Assembly: GCF_937924975.1 (NCBI RefSeq)
Contig: NZ_CALEYG010000010.1
Coordinates: forward strand, 1-36,426
Direction of reading: 5' to 3'
DNA from: an uncultured Stomatobaculum sp.
GTDB lineage: Bacteria > Bacillota > Clostridia > Lachnospirales > Lachnospiraceae
DNA: 36,426 bases
The position numbers were made by a program, and so were the translations under genes. Shown one piece after another: positions 7,683 through 15,686 of this stretch. The notes beneath the pieces are model-generated. The model saw only the letters and a list, made by a program, of their open reading frames with translations. It made no database searches and was not told the origin of the DNA. Position 1 is the stretch's first letter. Each line of letters starts with the position of its first letter.

Positions 7683-8774
7683 TTGGAAGATTACGGTAAA
7701 TTCCTGGAGGAGGCGCAGCAGGCTGTGCTCCTCGAAGAAAAACTGCGCGGTCAGGAGACCGATTTAAAGGCGCAGACAGAAGAGCGGCAGAAGGAACTGG
7801 CGGCCGAGGAGCAGAGTTTAAAGGACAACATTGACCGCACCGTGACGAGCCGCCGGAAGGAGCTCGCCGCAAATTTCGACGATGAGATTGCGGAGGAGCG
7901 GGCGGCCTTAAAGCGCGCGCAGTCAAAAAAAGAGAGAGCCAAGTACATCGGCAAACAGGAGCGCATTGCGGCGGAATCCGCGCCGATCGAAGAGGAGATG
8001 GCGGAAACCGGCAGACGCCTCCGGGAACTTTTCCGGAAACAGCAGGTTCCGGGGATTTTCCGGAGTAAACTGTACTACGCGCTCTACTGGCCGCAGCACT
8101 TCGGCGAGTGGATGCAGATTCTTCTCTTTGTCGCCCTCCTTTTTGTGGCGCTGCCCTGCGGCATTTATTTCCTGGCGCTGCCGGATTCGCTGCGGCATAT
8201 CCCGGCGCTGGTGCTGATTTACATCGCGGACATCGTCCTCATCGGCGGCATCTACACTGTGATCGGCACGCAGTCGAAGCTTCGCTATCTCGAGACACTG
8301 AAAGAAGGAAGACGCATGCGGAACGAGATTGCGGAAAAAGTGCGGGAACTCCGGCGTGTGAAGCGAAGCATTCAGCGCGATAAGAGCGATGAGCCCTACA
8401 ACCTCGGGGATTTTGACAACGAGATTGCGGCGGCCGAGCAGCGTCTCGAAGCGACGCAGCAGAAAAAGGCCGAGGCGCTGCGAATCTTTGACGCAGAGAC
8501 TGCCGACAAAATCGCAGAAGAACTGCGCTGCGAAGCGGCGACGCGCATCAATCAGAAGAAGAGCGAATACGAGGTGGCGCAGCATGCGCTCACCGAGGTC
8601 GGGAAAGAGCGCCAGGCGGCGGCACTGCGCCTCGCGGAGCGGTACGAGCCCATGCTCGGCAAAGAATTTATGACAGCGGAAAAGATTGCGGCGCTCAAGG
8701 ACATCATGGAGAACGGGACGGTCACGAATCTCGCCGAGGCCATTGCGCGGTATCGGGACCGGCAGGAGTCATAA
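7683..8774 (+). CDS. Coiled-coil membrane protein of unknown function (TTG start)
   Basis: The 363-residue protein has no family I can name. Residues about 1-125 are a long charged helix rich in Glu, Lys, Gln and Ala, suggesting a coiled coil. Two hydrophobic segments follow ('ILLFVALLFVALPCGIYFLAL' region and 'LIYIADIVLIGGIYTVIG'), then a second charged helical region of about 160 residues. Both helical arms would lie on the same, probably cytoplasmic, side. The start is TTG 7683 because AAGGAG (7671-7676) lies six bases upstream. An ATG at 7629 in the same frame has no ribosome site. It is the first gene of a four-gene operon, three bases before the DUF5711-like gene. Confidence 0.75.
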   Translation: MEDYGKFLEEAQQAVLLEEKLRGQETDLKAQTEERQKELAAEEQSLKDNIDRTVTSRRKELAANFDDEIAEERAALKRAQSKKERAKYIGKQERIAAESAPIEEEMAETGRRLRELFRKQQVPGIFRSKLYYALYWPQHFGEWMQILLFVALLFVALPCGIYFLALPDSLRHIPALVLIYIADIVLIGGIYTVIGTQSKLRYLETLKEGRRMRNEIAEKVRELRRVKRSIQRDKSDEPYNLGDFDNEIAAAEQRLEATQQKKAEALRIFDAETADKIAEELRCEAATRINQKKSEYEVAQHALTEVGKERQAAALRLAERYEPMLGKEFMTAEKIAALKDIMENGTVTNLAEAIARYRDRQES

Positions 8775-8777
8775 GGT

Positions 8778-9938
8778 ATGGCGGAAGATACCAAATTCTC
8801 GCGCGCAATCTGGCGGGGTCTCATCCGGATCGGCATCGGACTGCTGCTCTTTCTGGTGCTGCTCAGTCTGTATCACGGGCGCAGGCAGTATCACGCCTAT
8901 GCCGTCATCAACCAGCAGGATGTGAGTCAGGGCAGTCTGGTCGGCTACGAGCCGTTTCAGCAGGGGTATCTCAAGTATTCGAAAGACGGCGTGAGCTATA
9001 TCAGCGAAAAGAACGACACCTACTGGACCTCCAGCTTTGAGATGAAGGATCCGGTCATCGATGTGAACGGGAGCTATGCGGTGATTGCGGATCGCTCGGG
9101 CAATACGCTGCAGATTTTCGACGAGAAGCACGGAAAAATCGGCGAGTGCCGCACGGAGCGGACGCTGGACAGCGCCTCGATTTCGCAGTTGGGTGTCGTT
9201 GCGACGCTCGAAGAAGACAGTTCGGCGAGCTATATCCAGTTCTATAAGAAGGACGGTTCTGTCCTGGACATCACCGTCAAGGCCTTGCTCGAGGGCGACG
9301 GCTATTTCACCGCGCTCGATCTCTCGGATGACGGCAGTCAGGTGATTGCGGGAGTCGCCTATCTGGAGGGCGGCAAGCTCGCGGGAAAAATTGTGGTCTA
9401 CGATTTCTCGGACAGCGGCGGCAGCGGCCGGGAAGATCAGATGAAAGGCGGCATCACACCCTACGAGGGCGAAAATCTGATCTCGGAGGTGCGGTACTTC
9501 CAGAAAGGGCGCGCCTTTGCGGCATCCACGCGCGGGCTATGCTTTTTCCAGGTCGGCAAAAACGGCATTGAGAAGGGCTGGAAGCTCGCCGAGAAGCAGG
9601 AAGTGATACGTTCGCTCTGCTTTGACCGGAACTATGTCGCCATTGTCTTAAACGAGGCGGAGGCGCAGGACAATAAGCCCTACCGCGTTGAGCTCTACAA
9701 CAGCGGCGGCGACAAAGTCATGCATGCGAATTTCAGCGAGCACTACACCTCATCCTTTGTGGACAGGGGCACGGTTTTTCTGATCGGCAGCGATGCGCTG
9801 ACTGTCTTTTTGCAAAATGGCACGAAGCAGTTCAGCGGCGCCGTGGATTTTCCGCTGGTGCGTGCAGTCCGGCTCTCGGGAGGGAACCGCTATCTCTGGC
9901 TCGGCGCGGCGCATATCAAAGAAGTCAGATTGAAGTAA
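8778..9938 (+). CDS. DUF5711-like membrane-anchored beta-propeller-type protein
   Basis: The 386-residue protein has one N-terminal membrane helix (about residues 17-33, 'IGIGLLLFLVLLSLY'). A long extracytoplasmic region follows with repeated beta-rich blocks such as 'YAVIADRSGNTLQIFDEKHG' and 'FTALDLSDDGSQVIAGVAY'. This repeated pattern resembles WD40/PQQ-like propeller blades. The architecture matches the DUF5711 family of Clostridia, whose role is not established. The gene starts three bases after the coiled-coil gene, so the two products may act together at the membrane. No catalytic motif is visible. Confidence 0.75.
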   Translation: MAEDTKFSRAIWRGLIRIGIGLLLFLVLLSLYHGRRQYHAYAVINQQDVSQGSLVGYEPFQQGYLKYSKDGVSYISEKNDTYWTSSFEMKDPVIDVNGSYAVIADRSGNTLQIFDEKHGKIGECRTERTLDSASISQLGVVATLEEDSSASYIQFYKKDGSVLDITVKALLEGDGYFTALDLSDDGSQVIAGVAYLEGGKLAGKIVVYDFSDSGGSGREDQMKGGITPYEGENLISEVRYFQKGRAFAASTRGLCFFQVGKNGIEKGWKLAEKQEVIRSLCFDRNYVAIVLNEAEAQDNKPYRVELYNSGGDKVMHANFSEHYTSSFVDRGTVFLIGSDALTVFLQNGTKQFSGAVDFPLVRAVRLSGGNRYLWLGAAHIKEVRLK

Positions 9939-9959
9939 ACCAAAAGGAGGAAAGGAACC

Positions 9960-10907
9960 ATGGAGAAAGTTGGCATCGGTGTAGACGTCGGCGGGACCAG
10001 CATTAAGCTCGGCCTGTTTCAGCCGGACGGAACCATTCTGAAAAAGTGGGAGTTCCCGACGGACACGAGTGAGAACGGCACACATGTGCTGCCGGACATC
10101 GCCGATAGTATTCGGAAGACGATGGAAGAGACCTTTCAGGGCAAGGCGGAGTTAATCGGCGTGGGAATCGGCGTGCCGGGTCCCGTGCAGCCGACGGGCT
10201 ATGTCGAGGTGGGCGTCAATCTGCACTGGCGGGAAGTGTACCCGGCGCGCGAGCTCTCGGAGTTGCTCGGCGGTATCCGCGTCGAGGTCGGAAACGATGC
10301 GAATGTCGCAGCGCTCGGTGAGGCATGGCGCGGCGGCGGTGAGGGCGCGGCCAACGCGGTGCTTTTGACACTCGGCACCGGTGTGGGCGGCGGCGTCATT
10401 ATGAACGGCGAAATCGTGACCGGAAAACACGGTCTCGCGGGTGAGGTGGGCCATATCCACGTCCGCGACGGAGAGACAGAGCCCTGTAACTGCGGCGCGG
10501 TAGGCTGCCTCGAACAGATTGCGAGCGCCACCGGCATTGTCCGCGAGGCGAGACGCCGCCTCGCGCAGGAAAAGACGCGCGACAGCGGGCTCCGGGCACT
10601 CGGCGACAAGCTGACGGCAAAAGATGTCTGCGACCTCGGAAGAGCCGGTGACGGCCTCGCGGACGAGGTCATGGAGACAGTCGCTAAGTATCTCGGCGAG
10701 ACCATCTCGATGCTCTGCATGACGATAGATCCGGAAATTTTCATCATCGGCGGCGGCGTGTCCCGCGCGGGCGCGTATCTGCTCGACAAAATCAAAGTCT
10801 ACTACGACCGCTACACGAAGATTTCGCAAAACCGCGGGCGCGTGGTACTCGCGGAACTCGGCAACGACGCCGGTATCTACGGTGCGGTAAAGCTGGTGCT
10901 CGGATGA
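9960..10907 (+). CDS. glcK: ROK-family glucokinase
   Basis: The 315-residue cytoplasmic enzyme is expected to phosphorylate glucose with ATP. It shows the N-terminal phosphate loop 'GVDVGGTSIKLGLF', 'GVGIGVPGP', the sugar-binding 'GNDANVAALGE', a second nucleotide loop 'LTLGTGVGGGVI', and the ROK zinc motif 'CNCGAVGCLE' following 'EVGHIHV'. Length and motif order match Gram-positive glucokinases. AAGGAGG nine bases upstream fixes the start. It overlaps the next gene by four bases (ATGA), so the two are coupled. ROK kinases can act on other sugars such as N-acetylmannosamine, so the substrate is inferred. Confidence 0.9.
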   Translation: MEKVGIGVDVGGTSIKLGLFQPDGTILKKWEFPTDTSENGTHVLPDIADSIRKTMEETFQGKAELIGVGIGVPGPVQPTGYVEVGVNLHWREVYPARELSELLGGIRVEVGNDANVAALGEAWRGGGEGAANAVLLTLGTGVGGGVIMNGEIVTGKHGLAGEVGHIHVRDGETEPCNCGAVGCLEQIASATGIVREARRRLAQEKTRDSGLRALGDKLTAKDVCDLGRAGDGLADEVMETVAKYLGETISMLCMTIDPEIFIIGGGVSRAGAYLLDKIKVYYDRYTKISQNRGRVVLAELGNDAGIYGAVKLVLG

Positions 10908-11923
10908 TACGGGAGATTTTTCCGGGCGTCTATGTGGCGGAGGTCGAGACCGAAATGGTCGGCGTCCGCCATCTGAATTACGGCTTTCTTCGCGGTGCCT
11001 CCGGCGAGCGCAGTGTGCTGATTGACTGCGGGTTTCCGGAAAAGGCGGATCCGTCCTGCGGCACGGCATTGCGGGAGGTCATGCGGACACTCGGTTTCCT
11101 GCCGGACGGTCTGGATGTGCTGATTACGCACGGCCACAAGGATCATCTCGGGCAGGCGCGGGCGCTCGCGGCCGAGGGGGCGCGCATTTTCGTGAACCCC
11201 GAGGACATGGATCAGAGCGCGATTCTGAATACGCTCCTGATGGACGAGGCAGGACGGCGGCAACTCTTTCGCCTGGTCGGCCTCGAGACCTATGACCGGG
11301 AGACCTACGAGGCATTTTGGCAGGCCGCCGACTGTTTCAGTGAGGGCTATGAAGGGGTTTGGGATTTTCCCTATTTGCCGATACGGCCGGGCGACTGCCT
11401 TGAGGTCGGCGACTACCGCCTTGAAGTTGCGGCATTGCCGGGACACACGCGCGGAGAGCTCGGCTTTTTCTCGCGGGCACATCAGTTTATTTTCAGCGGC
11501 GACCATGTTCTCGAGGAGGTCGCGCCGATTGTGAGTAACATCGGAGAGTTTCCGAATGCGCTCTCGTCCTACATCGCTTCGCTCGGCGAGGCGGCTGCCC
11601 GGTTTTCGGAGTATCTCTTTGTGCCGGGGCACGGCGAGCCTTTCCGGAACCCGCGCACAGCGGTCGAGAAGACCATACGCTACTATCACCGGCACTGTGA
11701 AAATCTGTATCACATTGTCCGCGCGGCGGGAGAACCGCTCCTGTTGCGGGATATCGGCGCGATGGCATACCGTCGCTACCAAAGGCCGCTCACGGAAAAG
11801 GAGCGTGAAGTCTGCATCCAGATCTGGTTTAAGACCTATGCCTGCTTAAAATATCTCGAAGAGCAGGGAGCGCTCCGGGAAGAAATCAAAGAGGGCGCCT
11901 CCTACTGGCAAAGCATACAGTGA
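10904..11923 (+). CDS. Metallo-beta-lactamase-fold hydrolase
   Basis: The 339-residue soluble protein has the metal-binding motif 'THGHKDHLGQA' (H-x-H-x-D-H) near residue 75, a downstream 'LPGHTRGELGFF', the Asp in 'FSGDHVLEEVAP' and 'VPGHGEPF'. These are the standard dinuclear-metal ligands of the fold. The C-terminal 90 residues (after 'AVEKTIRYYHRH') look helical, like the extra C-terminal domain of LACTB2/YflN-type hydrolases. The substrate is unknown; thioesters, lactones and phosphodiesters are all possible. It is the last gene of the operon, overlapping glcK by four bases and followed directly by a terminator. Confidence 0.88.
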   Translation: MIREIFPGVYVAEVETEMVGVRHLNYGFLRGASGERSVLIDCGFPEKADPSCGTALREVMRTLGFLPDGLDVLITHGHKDHLGQARALAAEGARIFVNPEDMDQSAILNTLLMDEAGRRQLFRLVGLETYDRETYEAFWQAADCFSEGYEGVWDFPYLPIRPGDCLEVGDYRLEVAALPGHTRGELGFFSRAHQFIFSGDHVLEEVAPIVSNIGEFPNALSSYIASLGEAAARFSEYLFVPGHGEPFRNPRTAVEKTIRYYHRHCENLYHIVRAAGEPLLLRDIGAMAYRRYQRPLTEKEREVCIQIWFKTYACLKYLEEQGALREEIKEGASYWQSIQ

Positions 11924-11943
11924 GCCTTCGGAGGCAGCGGAAC

Positions 11944-11975
11944 AAAAAAGCATCCGGTTTTCCGGATGCTTTTTT
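11944..11975. terminator. Bidirectional intrinsic terminator
   Basis: A perfect stem GCATCCGG/CCGGATGC with a TTTT loop is flanked by six A and six T. It ends the rightward glucokinase operon. It can also serve the leftward kinase gene, whose stop is at 11988. Confidence 0.93.
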
Positions 11976-11987
11976 GTTGGTTTTGAA

Positions 11988-14279
11988 TCAGTCGTCGACC
12001 TCGCGGAACCGCACGCGGGCCTTGAAGTAATCGCCGTCAATCTGAATGTCCAGCATGCCGCCCTGCAGCTCCGTGAGCGACTTCGCAATCGAGAGACCCA
12101 GGCCGCTGCCTTCGGTCGTGCGGGAGCGGTCGCCGCGCACAAAGCGCTCGGTCAGCTCTTCGGGACTTATGTTCAGGGCGCTCGCCGAAATGTTTTTCAG
12201 CGTGAAGCTCACAAAGCCCTCCTCCGCCGAGACTTCCGCGTAGATGCGGGAATTTGCGGCCGCGTACTTGCAGGCGTTGTTGTAGAGGTTTTCGAGGACA
12301 CGCCAGAGATGCTGACCGTCCGCAAAAATATAGAGCGGTTCGGTCGGAAGCGTCGGTATGAGTGTCAGACTGCGCTCTTCGAAGCGCTCTTCGAACTCGC
12401 CGTTGGTCTGCTCGACCAGCTCCACAAAGTTAATCTTGACGGGATCGATCTGCACATTGCCGGTCGAAGCCTTGCTTGCTTCCACGAGATCTTCGGTCAG
12501 CGTCTTTAAATGCTGCGACTTCTTTTCGAGGATGTCGACATACTTTTGAACCGCAGGGTCGGAGGGATGAGCTCTCCGAATCAGGTCGATGTAGTTGATA
12601 ATCGAGGTGAGCGGCGTCTTGATATCGTGCGACACATTGGTAATCAGTTCAGCTTTCATGCGCTCGGAGCGGACGCTGTCATTCAGGGCGCGCTGCAGAC
12701 CGTTGCTGATGTTGTTGATTGTAGTCGCGAGTTTCGCCTCGCGTCCGTGGAAATGCGCGGGATTCAGGAGCCGCTCGCTGCGGTCCGGCTCCGCGTCCAG
12801 CGTGCTGATGGCGCTCGCAATCTCATCGTTCTCGACCTGTTTCTGATAGAGATGCTGGTAGAGCCAGAGATTCAGAATGCAGAGCAGGAGCGCGAGGGAC
12901 AGCGCTTCAAGTCGTGCATTCAGCGATTTCCCGTGCAACAGAAGCGTCACGCTCGTTGCGCCGGCGAGATTTGCGAGCAGGAAAATCAGATAGTAGACCG
13001 TGATGCGCTGAGCAAAGCTCACATCTTTCGCGCGATTTTTCAGCTTGTCCGTGAGATCCCGGAGGAAGCTGTTCTGCCAGAGTTGCCCCGCCTTGTAAGT
13101 GCGGAGCACCGAGAAGTAGAAAATCAGGAAAAAGAGATAGACAATCGCGGCGAAGAGCAGCTTTTCCGAGAAGGCCCAGTATCCGGAGGGCAAAATCAGG
13201 CGGAGCAGCCGCGCGAGAATCTGATTTGCCAGGAAATTGGCGACTGCGCAGAGCAGGGAGAGCAGAAGAAAATTACTCTCGAAGCGGTGGCGGTCAAAGG
13301 AAAACAGAAAAACCTCACGGGATCCTCTGCCCCTGCGCCCCGAGAGGACGGAGAGCAGGAGAAAGCTGACAATCATGAGGCCCGCACCCGAGAGAAGCAG
13401 TGCCAGCCCGTAGGCGTAGTGTGCGCGCTGCTTGGCGTAGTCGAGCACGCCCCGGTAAAAGGCATCCTTCAGCGGATAGTTGGTATCGATCGCGAGAATC
13501 AGATGGTATTCCGCCGTGCGGCTCGAAATTTCGTCGAGAAGCAGCGAGCGAATTTTATTCGGCGTCTCGGGCAGATTGTTGTCCGGCAGCGGATTATCGG
13601 AACTGAAAATCGCATAGCGGCCGAACGAGCGCGCCTGTGCATCGGTTAAGCCCGGGCGGTTGGTGTAGTCCTTCCGCCCCTCAATCTGCAAAAAATAATA
13701 GAGATTGGAGTTTCCGGTGTTAAAGAGCTTGACGCCGCGATAGTAGTCGCCGAGGCACTGCATGACCTCGCGGGTCATGGTGTCCAGGGTCTTAAAGGCA
13801 GAGCCGGGGCCGGACGCCTTCTGGGTCTCGCGGTAGGCGCGCCAGGTGATCGGATAGGTCTGACCGTCGCCGCCCGGCGCGGCATCGTCGTGTATCACGC
13901 GGTAGTCGTTGTCAAAGGAATAGCCGTGCTCCTTCGCGTAGTTCAGGACATCCGACACGCTGAACAATTTCTCCGCGCCGTTGCCGTCCGAATAGGAGAA
14001 GACTTCGTTGTCCGCGTCAAATTTTCCGTCGGTCTCGAAGACATCACGGTAACGGACATAGCCGAGGAGCTGTTGGACGCGGTCGCGGAGCAGCGCCTCG
14101 AAGGCGGGCGAATCCTCGTAGTGCTCCGGATTCACCCAGCTTAAGCCCTCCCGGAAGCCGGAGCTCCCGTAGAGAAGGCAGATGCCGGAGAGAAAAAGCA
14201 ACAGCGCCAGAAGATGGAGGGTGAGCAAAAAAGTCTTTTGGTAGAAAGAGACTTTCTCTGCCCGTGAGACCGGTTTCAT
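11988..14279 (-). CDS. Multi-membrane-segment sensor histidine kinase
   Basis: This 763-residue kinase has a first membrane helix near residues 14-36 and a large extracytoplasmic domain of about 250 residues. Five further hydrophobic segments lie between about 288 and 478, an unusually large membrane part. The catalytic core follows: 'NVSHDIKTPLTSIINYIDLI' with the phospho-accepting His near 548, the N box 'LENLYNNACKYAA' and the G box 'EGSGLGLSIAKSLTELQGG' near the C-terminus. It is expected to phosphorylate the response regulator whose gene overlaps it by four bases (ATGA). The signal is unknown. A stabilising or sensing role for the cell envelope is possible but is inference. Confidence 0.93.
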   Translation of the reverse strand: MKPVSRAEKVSFYQKTFLLTLHLLALLLFLSGICLLYGSSGFREGLSWVNPEHYEDSPAFEALLRDRVQQLLGYVRYRDVFETDGKFDADNEVFSYSDGNGAEKLFSVSDVLNYAKEHGYSFDNDYRVIHDDAAPGGDGQTYPITWRAYRETQKASGPGSAFKTLDTMTREVMQCLGDYYRGVKLFNTGNSNLYYFLQIEGRKDYTNRPGLTDAQARSFGRYAIFSSDNPLPDNNLPETPNKIRSLLLDEISSRTAEYHLILAIDTNYPLKDAFYRGVLDYAKQRAHYAYGLALLLSGAGLMIVSFLLLSVLSGRRGRGSREVFLFSFDRHRFESNFLLLSLLCAVANFLANQILARLLRLILPSGYWAFSEKLLFAAIVYLFFLIFYFSVLRTYKAGQLWQNSFLRDLTDKLKNRAKDVSFAQRITVYYLIFLLANLAGATSVTLLLHGKSLNARLEALSLALLLCILNLWLYQHLYQKQVENDEIASAISTLDAEPDRSERLLNPAHFHGREAKLATTINNISNGLQRALNDSVRSERMKAELITNVSHDIKTPLTSIINYIDLIRRAHPSDPAVQKYVDILEKKSQHLKTLTEDLVEASKASTGNVQIDPVKINFVELVEQTNGEFEERFEERSLTLIPTLPTEPLYIFADGQHLWRVLENLYNNACKYAAANSRIYAEVSAEEGFVSFTLKNISASALNISPEELTERFVRGDRSRTTEGSGLGLSIAKSLTELQGGMLDIQIDGDYFKARVRFREVDD

Positions 14280-14974
14280 GGCTTCTTTTCCACCTTATAG
14301 CCGACGCCCCAGACAACTTTCAGGTAGCGCGGTTCCTTCGGATTAATTTCGATTTTCTCGCGGATGTGGCGGATGTGCACGGCGACCGTGTTGTCGGCGC
14401 CGATGGCCTCCTCGTTCCAGATTTTCTCGTAAATCTCGTCGATCGAGAAAACCTTGCCCGCGTTTTTGACGAGCAGGAGGAGAATGTTGTACTCAATCGG
14501 CGTGAGCTTCACATTGTTGCCGCTCACCTGTACTTCCTTGGTCTCGTCGTTAATCACGAGATCGCCGACCGTGTAGAGATGCATGTTGTCGCGGCTGTCC
14601 ACATTGCCGAGCTCCGTGTAGCGGCGCAGTTGACTCTTGACGCGCGCCACGAGCTCCAGCGGATTGAAGGGCTTCGTGAGATAGTCGTCCGCGCCGATGT
14701 TCAGGCCGAGAATCTTATCATTGTCCTCGGATTTCGCGGAGAGAATGATAATCGGGATGGAGCTCTTCTCTCTGACCTGTCTCGTGGTGCGAATGCCGTC
14801 CAGACCGGGCATCATGACATCGACAATCAGAAGATCCACGGGGGTGTGCTCCATAATTTCCAGCGCCTCTGCACCGTCATAGGCGGGCAGAACCTTGAAA
14901 CCTTCGCCGGTGAGGTAGATGCTGATTGCCTCGACGATTTCGTGGTCATCGTCACAAACCAGAATTCTCTGCAT
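14276..14974 (-). CDS. OmpR/PhoB-family response regulator
   Basis: The 232-residue DNA-binding regulator has a receiver domain starting 'MQRILVCDDDHEI', with the acidic pocket Asp8-10, phospho-acceptor Asp52 in 'LLIVDVMMPG' and Lys101 in 'YLTKPF'. The C-terminal winged helix contains 'LTPIEYNILLLLVKNAGKVF' and ends 'HIREKIEINPKEPRYLKVVWG'-type residues, typical of VanR/PhoP-like regulators. GAGGAAA just upstream supports ATG 14974; a longer in-frame start at 15013 is less likely. It is co-transcribed with the kinase. Candidate target sites are the repeats at 15572-15600. Confidence 0.94.
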   Translation of the reverse strand: MQRILVCDDDHEIVEAISIYLTGEGFKVLPAYDGAEALEIMEHTPVDLLIVDVMMPGLDGIRTTRQVREKSSIPIIILSAKSEDNDKILGLNIGADDYLTKPFNPLELVARVKSQLRRYTELGNVDSRDNMHLYTVGDLVINDETKEVQVSGNNVKLTPIEYNILLLLVKNAGKVFSIDEIYEKIWNEEAIGADNTVAVHIRHIREKIEINPKEPRYLKVVWGVGYKVEKKP

Positions 14975-15007
14975 ATGCTTTCCTCGCTGTGTTAAAATGA
15001 ACGTTCC

Positions 15008-15040
15008 AGTCACAGCGCGGCATAAGACCGCGCTGTGACT
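15008..15040. repeat. Perfect 13-bp inverted repeat between the regulator and tadA
   Basis: AGTCACAGCGCGG (15008-15020) is repeated as its exact complement at 15028-15040 with seven bases between. No T-run follows on either strand, so it does not look like a terminator. A minus-strand TATACT (15046-15041) touches its right end, but I see no good -35. It may be an operator overlapping the start point of the regulator operon, or a hairpin near the 5' end of its message. Confidence 0.7.
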
Positions 15041-15070
15041 AGTATATCATAAGGAGAGCGGGAAAGCGAA

Positions 15071-15556
15071 ATGACGGATGAACAGTTGATGCGGGCGGCA
15101 ATCCGTGAGGCCGCAAAGGCCGGGGCGCTCGGCGAGACACCGATCGGTTGCGTGATTGCGAGAGAGGGAAAAATTATTGCGCGGGGCTATAACCGGCGCA
15201 TGACAGACCGGCAGACTCTGGCGCACGCAGAGCTCTTTGCGCTTCGGAAGGCCTGCAAAAAGGAAGGCGACTGGCGACTCGAGGACTGCACGCTCTATGT
15301 GACCTTGGAGCCCTGCCCCATGTGCGCCGGTGCCATTGTGCAGGCGCGGATTCCGCGGGTGGTCTACGGAGCCTCCAATCCGAAGGCAGGCTGCGCGGGA
15401 TCGGTGTTGAATTTGCTCGACGAGCCGCGCTTTAACCATCAGGTCAGTGTGGAAGCCGGTGTGCTCGGAGATACCTGTGCCGCACTCATGAGGGACTTCT
15501 TTCGGGAGCTCCGCGCAAAGCGTAAGACAGAACAGAGCGAGAAACGGGAATTATAG
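15071..15556 (+). CDS. tadA: tRNA-specific adenosine deaminase TadA
   Basis: The 161-residue zinc enzyme converts the wobble adenosine of tRNA-Arg(ACG) to inosine. It has the deaminase motifs His52-Ala-Glu54 ('LAHAELFALRKA') and Pro81-Cys82-Pro-Met-Cys85 ('EPCPMCAGAIVQARI'), followed by 'VVYGASNPKAGCAGS'. The latter (with N and G-A-G-S) is typical of TadA rather than of cytosine deaminases. The length is normal. AAGGAGAG lies upstream with longer than usual spacing. The gene is alone on this strand. The C-terminus 'KRKTEQSEKREL' is a charged tail. Confidence 0.92.
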   Translation: MTDEQLMRAAIREAAKAGALGETPIGCVIAREGKIIARGYNRRMTDRQTLAHAELFALRKACKKEGDWRLEDCTLYVTLEPCPMCAGAIVQARIPRVVYGASNPKAGCAGSVLNLLDEPRFNHQVSVEAGVLGDTCAALMRDFFRELRAKRKTEQSEKREL

Positions 15557-15571
15557 ACAATAAAGAGATAA

Positions 15572-15600
15572 TTTACAGATAATTTAACACTAAATTTACA
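15572..15600 (+). repeat. Direct TTTACA-like repeats with 11-12 base period (candidate response-regulator site)
   Basis: TTTACA at 15572-15577, TTTAAC(A) at 15583-15589 and TTTACA at 15595-15600 lie in an AT-rich stretch of an otherwise GC-rich region. Repeats of TT-A/T-ACA type, one helical turn apart, upstream of a -35 are the classic layout for OmpR/PhoP/PhoB-family activators. The -35 begins 17 bases downstream. Binding by the regulator at 14276-14974 is inference. Confidence 0.5.
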
Positions 15601-15617
15601 AATCATTCCGATGATGC

Positions 15618-15646
15618 TTGCAAAAGTTCCGGGGACATACTATACT
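15618..15646 (+). promoter_or_regulatory. Strong promoter of the 125-residue membrane protein gene
   Basis: TTGCAA (15618-15623) and TATACT (15641-15646) are separated by exactly 17 bases, 40 bases before the start codon. The predicted start point is near 15653. Confidence 0.75.
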
Positions 15647-15686
15647 TAATACTGGTTAAATTAAGAATAGTAAAAGGAGAATCCCC

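Noticed and set aside
12510..13649. Long open frame antisense to the histidine kinase
   Set aside because: It mirrors the GC-rich codon pattern of the kinase on the other strand, has no ribosome site or recognisable domain, and the kinase motifs are clear.
15008..15040. Reading the inverted repeat as an intrinsic terminator
   Set aside because: There is no T-run on either strand and it lies upstream of both flanking genes, so it is kept as a possible operator or leader hairpin.
15557..15660. AT-rich island as a sign of horizontal transfer
   Set aside because: It is short and explained by promoter elements. The flanking genes have normal composition.
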